Assembly: GCF_900090265.1 (NCBI RefSeq)
Contig: NZ_LT607752.1
Coordinates: forward strand, 5,958,001-6,022,000
Source of the DNA: Micromonospora rifamycinica
GTDB taxonomy: Bacteria > Actinomycetota > Actinomycetes > Mycobacteriales > Micromonosporaceae
Reading direction: 5' to 3'
Length of the DNA stretch: 64,000 nt
The position numbers and the translations under genes were made by a program. The notes below the pieces were generated by a model that was not told where the DNA came from, ran no database searches, and saw nothing but the letters and a program-made list of their open reading frames with translations. Shown here one piece after another: positions 44,138 to 51,947 of the stretch. Each line of letters starts with the position of its first letter. The first letter of the stretch is position 1.

Positions 44138-45507
44138 GACAGCCGGCCTCGCAGGTAGTTGTCCGGGCGGTAGCTGGCGATGCCGACCTGGCGGGCGGTG
44201 TCGTCCAGCTCGGTCGCCGCTTCGTCGAGCAGGGCGCGTACGTGCCGGGCGGGCAGCTTCTCCTCCCACGCCGACCGGGCCGCCTGGAGCGCGACGATGC
44301 TCCGGGTCAGCGCCGGATTGCTGCGGGCGTCGGTCAGCAGGGACACCTCGACGGCCAGCGCGGTCAACCCGGCCAGCCGGACCGGGGCGGCGTCGCGTCG
44401 GCGGCCCGGCCCCCGCCCGGGGCGGCGCAGCGACCGGGCCGACAGGACCAGGAACGCCGCCACGCAGCCGGCGAAGACCCACGGCAGCGCCGGCAGCGCC
44501 ACCCGCAGCGGATCGGCCGGCCGGTACGGCAGGGGCCGCTCGAACAGGCCGGCGTAACGGATGTCGGTGACCCGGTTGAGGTAGACCCCCAGCACGTTGC
44601 GCTGCGGGTAGTCGGAGCGGCTGAGCACGCTGGCGAACTGGCCGTAGAAGCTCGCCCCGGCCAGCTCCGCGAAGTCCGCCGCGCCGGGGCCGTGGTACTC
44701 GACCCACAGCCCGTACATCACCACGATCGGTTGGTCGGGGAAGCGGGCGCTCAGCGCGGGGCCGTACCGGGCCAGCGGTTCGCCGTACCGCTGCACGGGC
44801 AGCGCGACGTACCACGCGCCGTCCGGGAAGGCGTTGCGGGCGGCGGCCTCGGGGACGTCGGTCAGGGTCGCGCCGGGTGCGACGTGCCGACCGGTCGCCC
44901 GCAGATCGGTCAGCACGGCGGTCAGCTCCGGCCCGCTCGGCTCGCGCCAGCGCAGCTCGTCCCGGTCGGCCGGGGTGGACTCCTTGCGCAGCGCGGTGAT
45001 CAGGGCGATCAGCAGGTCGGTCACGTCCCCGGTGGCGAACTGCGCCCGCCAGGCCGGCAACGTGTCGGAGCTGGCCTGGTAGAAACCGCCGCTGACCTCG
45101 GTGCCGATCACCCGGATGGTGGCGTTCTCCACGTCCCGGACCCGCTCGCGTTCGTCGGAGTCGAGGCCGGGCGGGGCGACCAGGATCCGGGTGTCGCCGG
45201 CCACCTCCCGGACCCGCTGCTCGTTCCAGTACGCCACCGAGCCGGGCAGGCGTACCACCGGCGCGGCGGCGACCAGCGCGGTCATCTCGTCCACCGACGG
45301 CACGGTGGCCCGCTCGGTGGTGCCGGCGGTGTCCGTGTCGACCCCCGCCGTCGACGACGGTGACCGTCCGTAGCTGACGTCGATGCCCTGCTGCCGCTGG
45401 GCGAGCAGGAAGACCACCAGCACGAGCACGGCGACCCCGAGCAGCGTCCAGCGCACCGGCTCCGCCCAGCGGCGGTACCCCCGGGCGGTCACCGGTGCTC
45501 CCGCCAC
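44134..45507 (-). CDS. Membrane protein with extracytoplasmic domain, unknown
   Basis: 457-aa protein with an N-terminal helix (W-T-L-L-G-V-A-V-L-V-L-V-V-F-L-L-A), an extracytoplasmic part of about 300 residues, a second helix near 350 (L-P-W-V-F-A-G-C-V-A-A-F-L-V-L) and a cytosolic helical tail. Its overall plan copies that of the 339-aa neighbour, suggesting partners in one complex. GTG 45507 overlaps the preceding small gene. Function unknown. Confidence 0.75.
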   Translation of the reverse strand: MAGAPVTARGYRRWAEPVRWTLLGVAVLVLVVFLLAQRQQGIDVSYGRSPSSTAGVDTDTAGTTERATVPSVDEMTALVAAAPVVRLPGSVAYWNEQRVREVAGDTRILVAPPGLDSDERERVRDVENATIRVIGTEVSGGFYQASSDTLPAWRAQFATGDVTDLLIALITALRKESTPADRDELRWREPSGPELTAVLTDLRATGRHVAPGATLTDVPEAAARNAFPDGAWYVALPVQRYGEPLARYGPALSARFPDQPIVVMYGLWVEYHGPGAADFAELAGASFYGQFASVLSRSDYPQRNVLGVYLNRVTDIRYAGLFERPLPYRPADPLRVALPALPWVFAGCVAAFLVLSARSLRRPGRGPGRRRDAAPVRLAGLTALAVEVSLLTDARSNPALTRSIVALQAARSAWEEKLPARHVRALLDEAATELDDTARQVGIASYRPDNYLRGRLS

Positions 45508-45794
45508 AGCCGGTCGGCCCGGCGGGCGTGCTCGGCCGCCTCCCGCGCCGCGTCCGGCCCGCCGCGGGCGCCCGCGAGCGACTCGGCACGGGCGAACAAC
45601 CGTTCCGCCTCGGGCACCCGGCCCGGGGCGGCGTCCCGGCTGACGGCCGCGCTGTCGATCGCCGCGCGGGCGGTCGACCAGGCGGTGCGGCGCTGCTCCG
45701 CCCGGGCCCGGTGGTGGGGCAGCAGGGTCGTCACCACGCCCGCGGCCACCAGCAGCACCGCGCCGGCCAGCCAGAACAGGTAGGGGTGTGCCAT
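45489..45794 (-). CDS. Small membrane-anchored helical protein, unknown
   Basis: 101-aa first gene of the three-gene membrane operon. A single N-terminal helix (L-F-W-L-A-G-A-V-L-L-V-A-A-G-V-V) is followed by an Arg/Ala/Glu-rich helical region that ends H-A-R-R-A-D-R-L-W-R. ATG 45794 follows TTGGAG. It overlaps the 457-aa gene by 19 bases. The 156 bases upstream (45795-45950) hold no gene. Confidence 0.7.
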   Translation of the reverse strand: MAHPYLFWLAGAVLLVAAGVVTTLLPHHRARAEQRRTAWSTARAAIDSAAVSRDAAPGRVPEAERLFARAESLAGARGGPDAAREAAEHARRADRLWREHR

Positions 45795-45950
45795 GGGCTC
45801 CAACCGTCCGACGGGTCCGGGGAGACTCCCCCGGGGGTGGTCGGACCGAGTCTCGCTGATCGGGTCAACCCGCGCCACACGGCCCCCGACCAGGGCGGTT
45901 GCGGCTGCGAAGGGTGGTGTGACGGTGATCGTGAGTGGCCGGGGCGCGGG

Positions 45951-46481
45951 TCAGCCGTCAGCGAGCTCGCGGGCGTACGTGTCGCGCAACTGCGCCCAGC
46001 CGTGGGCGAGGGCGGCGCGGCCCCGGACCGGGCCGACCGGGTCGCCGGCGAGCAGCCGGTCGGCGACGTCGACGCAGAGGTGCCAGCCGGCGGCCACCAT
46101 CGGCAGCGTCCCCCGGTCGGCGACGGTGTGCCACAGGGTGAGGCGGGTGCCGTCGGCGGTCGGGGTCAGCTCCCAGCGGAGCAGGTCCCCACCCCAGGTG
46201 TGTTCCAGCAGGCGCGGCGCCTCGGCCCGGCGTACGGTGGCCGGCTGCGCGTCGGTCGTGTCGCCGTCGACCAGGGTGAGCACCACGTCGCCGGGGGTGC
46301 CGAGGTCACGGTCGGCCAGGAACGGCGCCCACTCGCCCAGTTGGGCCGGGTCGGTCAGCGCCGCCCAGACCCGCTGTGGCGGGTGCCGCAGTTCGCGGAC
46401 GAAGCGCAGGGTCCACCGGTCGTCGGCGGGGGTCGCGGTGACCTCGGCCGGTGGGCCGGGGCGCAGCGGGGCAGGGTCCAT
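45951..46481 (-). CDS. SRPBCC (AHSA1-like) domain protein
   Basis: 176-aa START/Bet v1-fold protein. It has R-F-V-R-E-L-R-H-P-P-Q-R-V-W-A-A-L-T-D-P near residue 30, a typical SRPBCC start, and W-E-L-T-P-T-A-D-G-T-R-L-T-L near 110. It is encoded directly after an ArsR regulator and its ribosome site (AAGGAG) lies in the end of that gene, the common ArsR-SRPBCC pairing. Ligand unknown; lipids or small hydrophobic compounds are usual for the fold. Confidence 0.87.
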   Translation of the reverse strand: MDPAPLRPGPPAEVTATPADDRWTLRFVRELRHPPQRVWAALTDPAQLGEWAPFLADRDLGTPGDVVLTLVDGDTTDAQPATVRRAEAPRLLEHTWGGDLLRWELTPTADGTRLTLWHTVADRGTLPMVAAGWHLCVDVADRLLAGDPVGPVRGRAALAHGWAQLRDTYARELADG

Positions 46482-46483
46482 GG

Positions 46484-46789
46484 TCACTCCTTGTCGAGGT
46501 GACGCTCCAGGGCGTCGAGGTGGGTCTCCCACATCCGCCGGTACGGGGCCAGCCAGCCGTCCACCGCTCGCAGTTGACGCAGGTCGAGCCGGTAGATGCG
46601 GTGCTGGGCGACCGTCCGGCAGGAGACGAAACCGGCCTCGCGGAGCACCCGCAGGTGCTTGGAGACGGCCGGCTGGCTCAGCTCCAGGGTGTCGACCAGC
46701 TCGCCGACGCTGCACTCGGCCTGCCGGAGCGTGTCGAGGATGCGGCGGCGACTCGGCTCGGCCAGGACGGCGAAGGCGTCAACGGACAC
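46484..46789 (-). CDS. ArsR-family transcriptional regulator
   Basis: 101-aa winged-helix regulator. Residues read A-F-A-V-L-A-E-P-S-R-R-R-I-L-D-T-L at the start, recognition helix S-Q-P-A-V-S-K-H-L-R-V-L, then R-I-Y-R-L-D. No Cys metal box (C-x-C) is present, so it is of the SRPBCC-linked non-metal type. GTG 46789 is the start closest to the fold. The operator upstream suggests self-control of this pair. Confidence 0.88.
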   Translation of the reverse strand: MSVDAFAVLAEPSRRRILDTLRQAECSVGELVDTLELSQPAVSKHLRVLREAGFVSCRTVAQHRIYRLDLRQLRAVDGWLAPYRRMWETHLDALERHLDKE

Positions 46790-46795
46790 GCAGGC

Positions 46796-46833
46796 AATAT
46801 GCCCCCATCGGCATATTCCTGTCAAGGCATATG
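46796..46833. promoter_or_regulatory. ArsR operator between divergent genes
   Basis: AATATGCC (46796-46803) and GGCATATT (46810-46817) form a perfect inverted repeat, and a further half-site GGCATATG sits at 46826-46833. It lies just before the arsR-like start and between it and the LLM gene, so it may control both. Confidence 0.7.
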
Positions 46834-46885
46834 CTGGTCCGGCGGGGCCTGAGCGGGTGTGCGCCCGGCTCCCTATGCTCGGGGC

Positions 46886-47815
46886 ATGGAACTGCGGATC
46901 TTCACCGAGCCCCAGCAGGGCGCCAGCTACGACCAACTGCTCACGGTGGCCCGCGCCGCCGAGGACGCCGGCTACGGCGCGTTCTTCCGCTCCGACCACT
47001 ACCTGGCGATGGGGTCGGCCAGCGGCGAGCCCGGCCCCACCGACGCCTGGACCACCCTGGCCGGGCTGGCCCGGGACACCTCCCGGATCCGGCTCGGCAC
47101 GCTGGTGACGGCGGCCACCTTCCGGCTGCCCGGTCCGCTCGCCATCACCGTCGCCCAGGTCGACCAGATGAGCGGCGGCCGGGTCGAGCTGGGCATCGGG
47201 GCCGGCTGGTTCGCCGACGAGCACACCGCGTACGGCATCCCGTTCCCGTCGGTGGGGGAGCGCTTCGACCGGCTGGAGGAGCAGCTCGCCGTGATCACCG
47301 GGCTGTGGGCGACCCCGGCCGGCGAGACGTTCGACTTCGCCGGGACGTACTACCCGGTCGCCGACTCCCCGGCGCTGCCCAAGCCGGTGCAGCAGCCCCG
47401 CCCGCCGATCCTGCTCGGCGGCAAGGGACCGAAGCGCACTCCCCGGCTGGCCGCCCGGTACGCCGACGAGTTCAACCTGCCCTTCGTCTCGCTCGACGAG
47501 ACGGTGGCCCAGTTCGGCCGGGTCCGCGCGGCCTGCGCCGAGGTGGGCCGCGAACCGGGCACCCTGCGCTGGTCCAACGCGCTGGTGCTCTGCTGCGGCC
47601 GGGACGACGCCGAGGTGGCCCGCCGGGCCGCCGTCCTCGGCCGGGAGCCGGCCGAGCTGCGGGAGAACGGCCTCGCCGGCACCCCCGCCGAGGTGGTCGA
47701 CAAGATCGGCCGGTACGCCGAGGCGGGCAGCGAGCGGATCTACCTCCAGGTGCTCGACCTGGCCGACCTGGACCACCTGGAGCTGGTCGCCGCCGAGGTG
47801 ATGCCGCAGGTGTGA
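46886..47815 (+). CDS. LLM-class F420-dependent oxidoreductase
   Basis: 309-aa luciferase-like TIM-barrel enzyme. It starts M-E-L-R-I-F-T-E-P-Q, has F-R-S-D-H-Y near 36, the G-T-L-V-T-A-A-T-F-R strand, E-L-G-I-G-A-G-W-F, E-H-T-A-Y-G and P-P-I-L-L-G-G-K-G, all typical of actinobacterial F420-type LLM proteins. TATGCT lies 7 bases before the ATG, so the mRNA may be leaderless. Substrate unknown. It converges with the next gene 15 bases away. Confidence 0.9.
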   Translation: MELRIFTEPQQGASYDQLLTVARAAEDAGYGAFFRSDHYLAMGSASGEPGPTDAWTTLAGLARDTSRIRLGTLVTAATFRLPGPLAITVAQVDQMSGGRVELGIGAGWFADEHTAYGIPFPSVGERFDRLEEQLAVITGLWATPAGETFDFAGTYYPVADSPALPKPVQQPRPPILLGGKGPKRTPRLAARYADEFNLPFVSLDETVAQFGRVRAACAEVGREPGTLRWSNALVLCCGRDDAEVARRAAVLGREPAELRENGLAGTPAEVVDKIGRYAEAGSERIYLQVLDLADLDHLELVAAEVMPQV

Positions 47816-47830
47816 CCCCGGTCGGCGCGG

Positions 47831-48199
47831 TCAGCGGCGACGGGTGACCCCGCCCGGTTCGCGCAGCACCGTGTCCAGCCGACCGTCCCGGTCGCTGTCC
47901 AGGTAGGTGATGTCCGGTACGCCGTCCCCGTCCAGGTCGAACTGGACCACGTCGGCGATGCCGTCGCCGTCCAGGTCCGTCACCACCTGCGTCGACCCGT
48001 CCAGGTGGTGGGTGACGATCGAGTGCGCCCCGGTCTCCACCGGCCGGGGCGCGGGCGGCGGCTCGGGTGCCGGCGCGGTCCGGGTCGGGTACGCCGTGGG
48101 CGGGGCGCCGGTCGGCTCCGGGCCGATCCCGGTCGGGTCGATCTCCTCCTCCGACGGGTAGACGTCACCGTGCAGGATGGGGTCGGGATAGCTGCTCAT
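47831..48199 (-). CDS. Small Ca-binding-loop (EF-hand/dockerin-like) protein
   Basis: 122-aa protein with a Pro/Ala/Thr-rich middle and, in its last 50 residues, three D-x-D-x-D-G/R-x-x-D loops (D-L-D-G-D-G-I-A-D, D-L-D-G-D-G-V-P-D, D-S-D-R-D-G-R-L-D) at intervals of 12-13 residues. Such repeats bind calcium. It has no signal peptide. I do not recognise the full protein. The 220 bases upstream to 48419 carry only a divergent promoter zone. Confidence 0.7.
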   Translation of the reverse strand: MSSYPDPILHGDVYPSEEEIDPTGIGPEPTGAPPTAYPTRTAPAPEPPPAPRPVETGAHSIVTHHLDGSTQVVTDLDGDGIADVVQFDLDGDGVPDITYLDSDRDGRLDTVLREPGGVTRRR

Positions 48200-48419
48200 C
48201 GCGCCATGGTTCCCCGTCGACGGCACCGACAACCGTGCCGGATCCGGTCCGGCCGCGCACCGCCCAGCGGCGGCCGGGCTTCGCCACCGCTGCGCGCGGG
48301 TACAGTTCCGACGTGATCGACACACCGGTGGGACACGTCCAGGCGGCATCCGACCCGGCGCGACGCCGGGCCGCCGGTGCCGGCCGCCGCAGCGTGGCCC
48401 GGCCCGGGGGCGGTGCGGC

Positions 48420-49667
48420 GTGAGCGGCGTCGCACGGCGCAACTGGGCCGGCAACGTCCACTACGCCGCCCGTGCCTTCCACCAGCCGACGACGCTGGAC
48501 GAGCTGCGCCGGCTGGTCGCGGGCAGCGACCGGCTCCGGGCGGTCGGCAGCGGCCACTCGTTCAACCGGATCGGCGACACCACCGGCGACCTGGTCTCGC
48601 TGGCCGGGCTGCCGCCCACCGTCGAGATCGACCGGGAGCGCGGCACGGTCACCGTCGCCGCCGGGCTGCGCTACGGGGACGTGGCGACCCGGCTGCACGA
48701 GCAGGGGCTGGCCCTGGCCAACCTCGCCTCGCTGCCGCACATCTCGGTGGCCGGTGCGGTCGCCACCGGCACCCACGGCTCCGGCGACGGCAACCGCAAC
48801 CTGGCCGCCGCCGTGGCCGGGCTGGAACTCGTCACCGCCGACGGGGAGGTGCTCACCGTCGACCGGTCGGCCGGCGACCGGTTCGCCGGCATGGTGGTCG
48901 CGCTCGGCGCGCTCGGCGTCGTCACCCGGGTCACCCTGGACGTGCTGCCCACCTTCACCGTCCGTCAGTACGTACACGAGGGCCTGCCGGTCGGGTCGCT
49001 GGACGCGGCGTTCGCCTCGGCGTACAGCGTCAGCGGGTTCACCACCTGGCGCTCGACGGACATCGACCAGGTCTGGCGCAAGCAGCTCGCCGACGCCCCG
49101 CCGCCGGAGCCGGACTGGCTCGGCACCACCCCCGCCGGGCAGCCGGCGCACCCGGTGCCCGGGATGGACCCGGTGAGCTGCACCCCGCAGTTCGGCGAGC
49201 CCGGCCCGTGGCACGAGCGGCTGCCGCACTTCCGGCTCGGTTTCATGCCGAGCAGCGGCGACGAGCTCCAGTCCGAGTACCACCTGCCCCGGTCGGCGGG
49301 GGCCGAGGCACTGGCCGCGCTGGACGGGATGCGGGACCGGATCGTCCCCGTGCTGCAGATCTGTGAGCTGCGGACGGTCGCCGCCGACGAGCTGTGGCTC
49401 AGCCCCAACCAGGGGCGCGACACGCTGGCCGTGCACTTCACCTGGGTCGCCGACACGGCGGCGGTGCTGCCCGTGCTGGCCGAGGTCGAGGCCCGGCTGG
49501 CCCCGTTCGCGCCCCGCCCGCACTGGGGCAAGGTGTTCACCCTCGACCCGGCCCTGGTCGCCGCCACCTACCCCCGGTACGCCGACTTCGTCGCCCTGCT
49601 CACCGAGCTGGACCCGGCCGGGGTGTTCCGCACCGACCTGCTGGACCGCTACTTCCCCCGGCCCTGA
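48420..49667 (+). CDS. aldO: Alditol oxidase (AldO/XyoA-like) with covalent FAD site
   Basis: 415-aa FAD-linked oxidase that oxidises alditols such as xylitol and sorbitol to aldoses with release of hydrogen peroxide. The FAD attachment motif A-V-G-S-G-H-S-F-N has His46 exactly where the Streptomyces coelicolor AldO flavin is bound. Later parts include L-P-H-I-S-V-A-G-A-V-A-T-G-T-H-G-S-G and the C-terminal H-F-T-W, H-W-G-K-V-F and R-Y-F motifs. It starts with GTG 48420. It has no signal peptide. D-arabinono-lactone oxidase names in databases refer to the same fold. Confidence 0.9.
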   Translation: MSGVARRNWAGNVHYAARAFHQPTTLDELRRLVAGSDRLRAVGSGHSFNRIGDTTGDLVSLAGLPPTVEIDRERGTVTVAAGLRYGDVATRLHEQGLALANLASLPHISVAGAVATGTHGSGDGNRNLAAAVAGLELVTADGEVLTVDRSAGDRFAGMVVALGALGVVTRVTLDVLPTFTVRQYVHEGLPVGSLDAAFASAYSVSGFTTWRSTDIDQVWRKQLADAPPPEPDWLGTTPAGQPAHPVPGMDPVSCTPQFGEPGPWHERLPHFRLGFMPSSGDELQSEYHLPRSAGAEALAALDGMRDRIVPVLQICELRTVAADELWLSPNQGRDTLAVHFTWVADTAAVLPVLAEVEARLAPFAPRPHWGKVFTLDPALVAATYPRYADFVALLTELDPAGVFRTDLLDRYFPRP

Positions 49668-49808
49668 GCATCCCGGCCGCCACGCCCCACCGGGCACCCG
49701 GCCGCCGCTTCCCCGGACCCGGGCGCCCCGACCGCGGCGGGCACCGGAAGTCGGGTCCGGCCGTTGCCGGCCGCCTAGCGTGGAGCACGCAAGGGAGAAG
49801 GAGACCAG

Positions 49809-50675
49809 GTGCTGGACCGGCTGAACGAGGCACTGGCGCATGTGGAACGGCACCTCGACGAACCGGTCGAGGTGGCGGACCTGGCGCGGATCACGCTCAC
49901 CTCGGAGTACCACTTCCGGCGGATGTTCTCGGCGCTGGCCGGGATGCCCCTGTCGGAGTACGTCCGTCGGCGGCGGCTCACCGTCGCGGCGGCCGAGGTG
50001 CTGGCCGGGGAGCGGACGTTGCTCGACGTCGCCACCCGTCACGGGTACGGCTCGACCGAGGCGTTCACCCGGGCGTTCCGCGCGATGCACGGTGTCGGGC
50101 CGGGCGAAGCGCGGCGCACGGGGGCCGCGCTGCGTTCCCAGCAGCGGTTGTCCTTCCGGCTGGTCGTCGAGGGGAGTGGCAGCATGCGGTACCGAGTGGT
50201 GGAGAAGCCGGCGTTCCGGCTGGTGGGTAAGCGGGCCCGGGTGCCCCTGGTGCACCAGGGGATGAACCCGGCGATCGTGGCCTTCGTCAAGGGCATGCCG
50301 GCGGAGACGAAGGCCCGGATCGAGGCCCTGTCCGACCAGGAGCCGGCGGGCATCGTCAACGTCAGCGACCTGCTCGGCGAGGACCGCTCCGAGGGCGTCG
50401 AGCTGGACTACTGGTACGGCGCGGTGACCGGCGCGGACGTGCCGGACGACCTGGAGGCGCTCGACGTCCCGGCGGGGACCTGGGCGGTCTTCGACACCTC
50501 CGGCGAGTTCCCGGCGGCCGTGCAGAACCTGTGGCGGGACGTGTTCACCCAGTGGTTCCCGTCCAACCCGTACCGCAGCCGGCCGGGGCCGGAGATCTCC
50601 AGCACCCGCCTCTCGGCCGACGGCAGCCACGCCGACGCCGAGCTGTGGATCCCGGTGGAGCGGGACGCCGGCTAG
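49809..50675 (+). CDS. AraC regulator with GyrI-like effector domain
   Basis: 288-aa regulator. The N-terminal AraC DNA-binding domain covers residues 1-105, with two helix-turn-helix units (E-V-A-D-L-A-R-I-T-L-T-S-E-Y-H-F and L-L-D-V-A-T-R-H-G-Y-G-S-T-E-A-F). The C-terminal GyrI/SOUL-like effector part (residues 125-288) starts Y-R-V-V-E-K-P-A-F-R-L-V-G and ends with E-L-W-I-P-V. GTG 49809 follows AGAAGGAG. The final TAG shares its C-T-A-G with the stop of the gene on the other strand. Confidence 0.92.
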   Translation: MLDRLNEALAHVERHLDEPVEVADLARITLTSEYHFRRMFSALAGMPLSEYVRRRRLTVAAAEVLAGERTLLDVATRHGYGSTEAFTRAFRAMHGVGPGEARRTGAALRSQQRLSFRLVVEGSGSMRYRVVEKPAFRLVGKRARVPLVHQGMNPAIVAFVKGMPAETKARIEALSDQEPAGIVNVSDLLGEDRSEGVELDYWYGAVTGADVPDDLEALDVPAGTWAVFDTSGEFPAAVQNLWRDVFTQWFPSNPYRSRPGPEISSTRLSADGSHADAELWIPVERDAG

Positions 50676-51811
50676 CGGTGTCCGGCGGGCTGGTCGCGCA
50701 GGCTGGCCCGCTGGACGGCGCGGCTGATGTCGCTGGGGGAGACGATGCCCACGAGCTGGTCACCGGTCACCACCAGCGCCCGGCCGTCGGCACATCCGGT
50801 GAGCCGGGGGAGCAGGTCGGTGAGCTGCTCCTCCGGCCGGGCCAGCACCAGGTCGTCGGCCCGGCAGGACACCTCACCCAGCGTGGTGGCGGCCCGCCGG
50901 TCGGTCGGGGTGCCCCGGACCCGGTCCAGGGTGACCAGGCCGACCGGCCGGCCGTCCTCGGTGAGCGGCAACGCCGTGTGCCGGTAGGCGAAGAGGTAGT
51001 GGTCGACGAAGTCGGCGACGGTCAGCTCCGCCGAGGCGGTCTGCGGCTGCGGGGTCATCACCTCGCCGACCCGGACACCGGACAGCGCGCTGCCCAGCCG
51101 GGCCTGGCGTTCCTCCAGCCCGGCCGCGCCGATCAGGAACCAGCCGATCAGCGCCAGCCAGATCCCGCCCACCCCGTAGCCGGCCAGGAACTGCCAGAGA
51201 CCCAGGCCGATCAGCAGCACGCCGAGCACCCAGCCGGCGCGGGCGGCCACCACCGATGCCCTGGCCCGGTCGCCGGTGGCCTTCCAGACGGCGGCGCTGA
51301 GCAACCGGCCGCCGTCCAGCGGAGCGGCGGGCAGGATGTTGAAGACCGCCAGCAGCACGTTGATCCCGGCCAGCCAGGACACCGAGCCGAGCAGCAGCCC
51401 GTCCTGCCCGGCCAGGGCCAGCACCACCGCGATCGCCCCGAAGAAGACCCCGAGGAGCAGGCTGACCAGCGGGCCGACCCCGGCGATGCGCAGCTCCGCA
51501 CCCGGGTCGGGGGCCTCGCCGCGTAGCTCGGCGACGCCGCCGAAGAGCCACAGCGTGATCCCCGCCACCTCGATACCGTGCCGTTTCGCCACCACCGCGT
51601 GGGACACCTCGTGGGCCAGCAGCCCGAGGAAGAAGACCACCGCCGCCGCCAGCCCGGCCGACAGGTACGCCCAACCGGACCGGTCGGGGTACGAGCGGGG
51701 GAACTGGTCGGCGGAGAGCAGCCACCCGATCAGCGCGAAGATGACCAGGACGCTCCAGTTGACCCCGACGGGCACCCCCGCGATCCGGCCGAGCCGGAAG
51801 GTCGCCCTCAT
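50672..51811 (-). CDS. Site-2 protease family (M50) with CBS domains
   Basis: 379-aa membrane metalloprotease of the SpoIVFB/Rip3 branch. Helix pairs flank H-E-V-S-H (zinc site) near residue 67, and L-D-G-G-R is the third ligand motif near 160. A pair of CBS domains occupies about 240-370 (V-G-E-V-M-T, then V-V-T-G-D-Q-L-V-G-I-V-S-P-S-D-I). Such proteases cut membrane anti-sigma factors or other membrane proteins; CBS domains may sense energy charge. The start is ATG 51811. It converges with the AraC gene (shared stop tetramer). Confidence 0.9.
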   Translation of the reverse strand: MRATFRLGRIAGVPVGVNWSVLVIFALIGWLLSADQFPRSYPDRSGWAYLSAGLAAAVVFFLGLLAHEVSHAVVAKRHGIEVAGITLWLFGGVAELRGEAPDPGAELRIAGVGPLVSLLLGVFFGAIAVVLALAGQDGLLLGSVSWLAGINVLLAVFNILPAAPLDGGRLLSAAVWKATGDRARASVVAARAGWVLGVLLIGLGLWQFLAGYGVGGIWLALIGWFLIGAAGLEERQARLGSALSGVRVGEVMTPQPQTASAELTVADFVDHYLFAYRHTALPLTEDGRPVGLVTLDRVRGTPTDRRAATTLGEVSCRADDLVLARPEEQLTDLLPRLTGCADGRALVVTGDQLVGIVSPSDISRAVQRASLRDQPAGHR

Positions 51812-51947
51812 GCCTGCGGCATACCCGGCGACGCCGCTCCCATGCCCGGGCGTCAGCTCCCCGCCGCCCCGGTCGCCGACCGGGCACCCCCGTCGGGTCG
51901 GCCGGAACCGGTCGGCGCGGTTGACCGGTTCGGGAATAGTGGCAGGG

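Noticed and set aside
45793..47847. Long + strand open frame across the SRPBCC, ArsR and LLM genes
   Set aside because: Crosses three well-supported genes and an operator; no domain in its translation.
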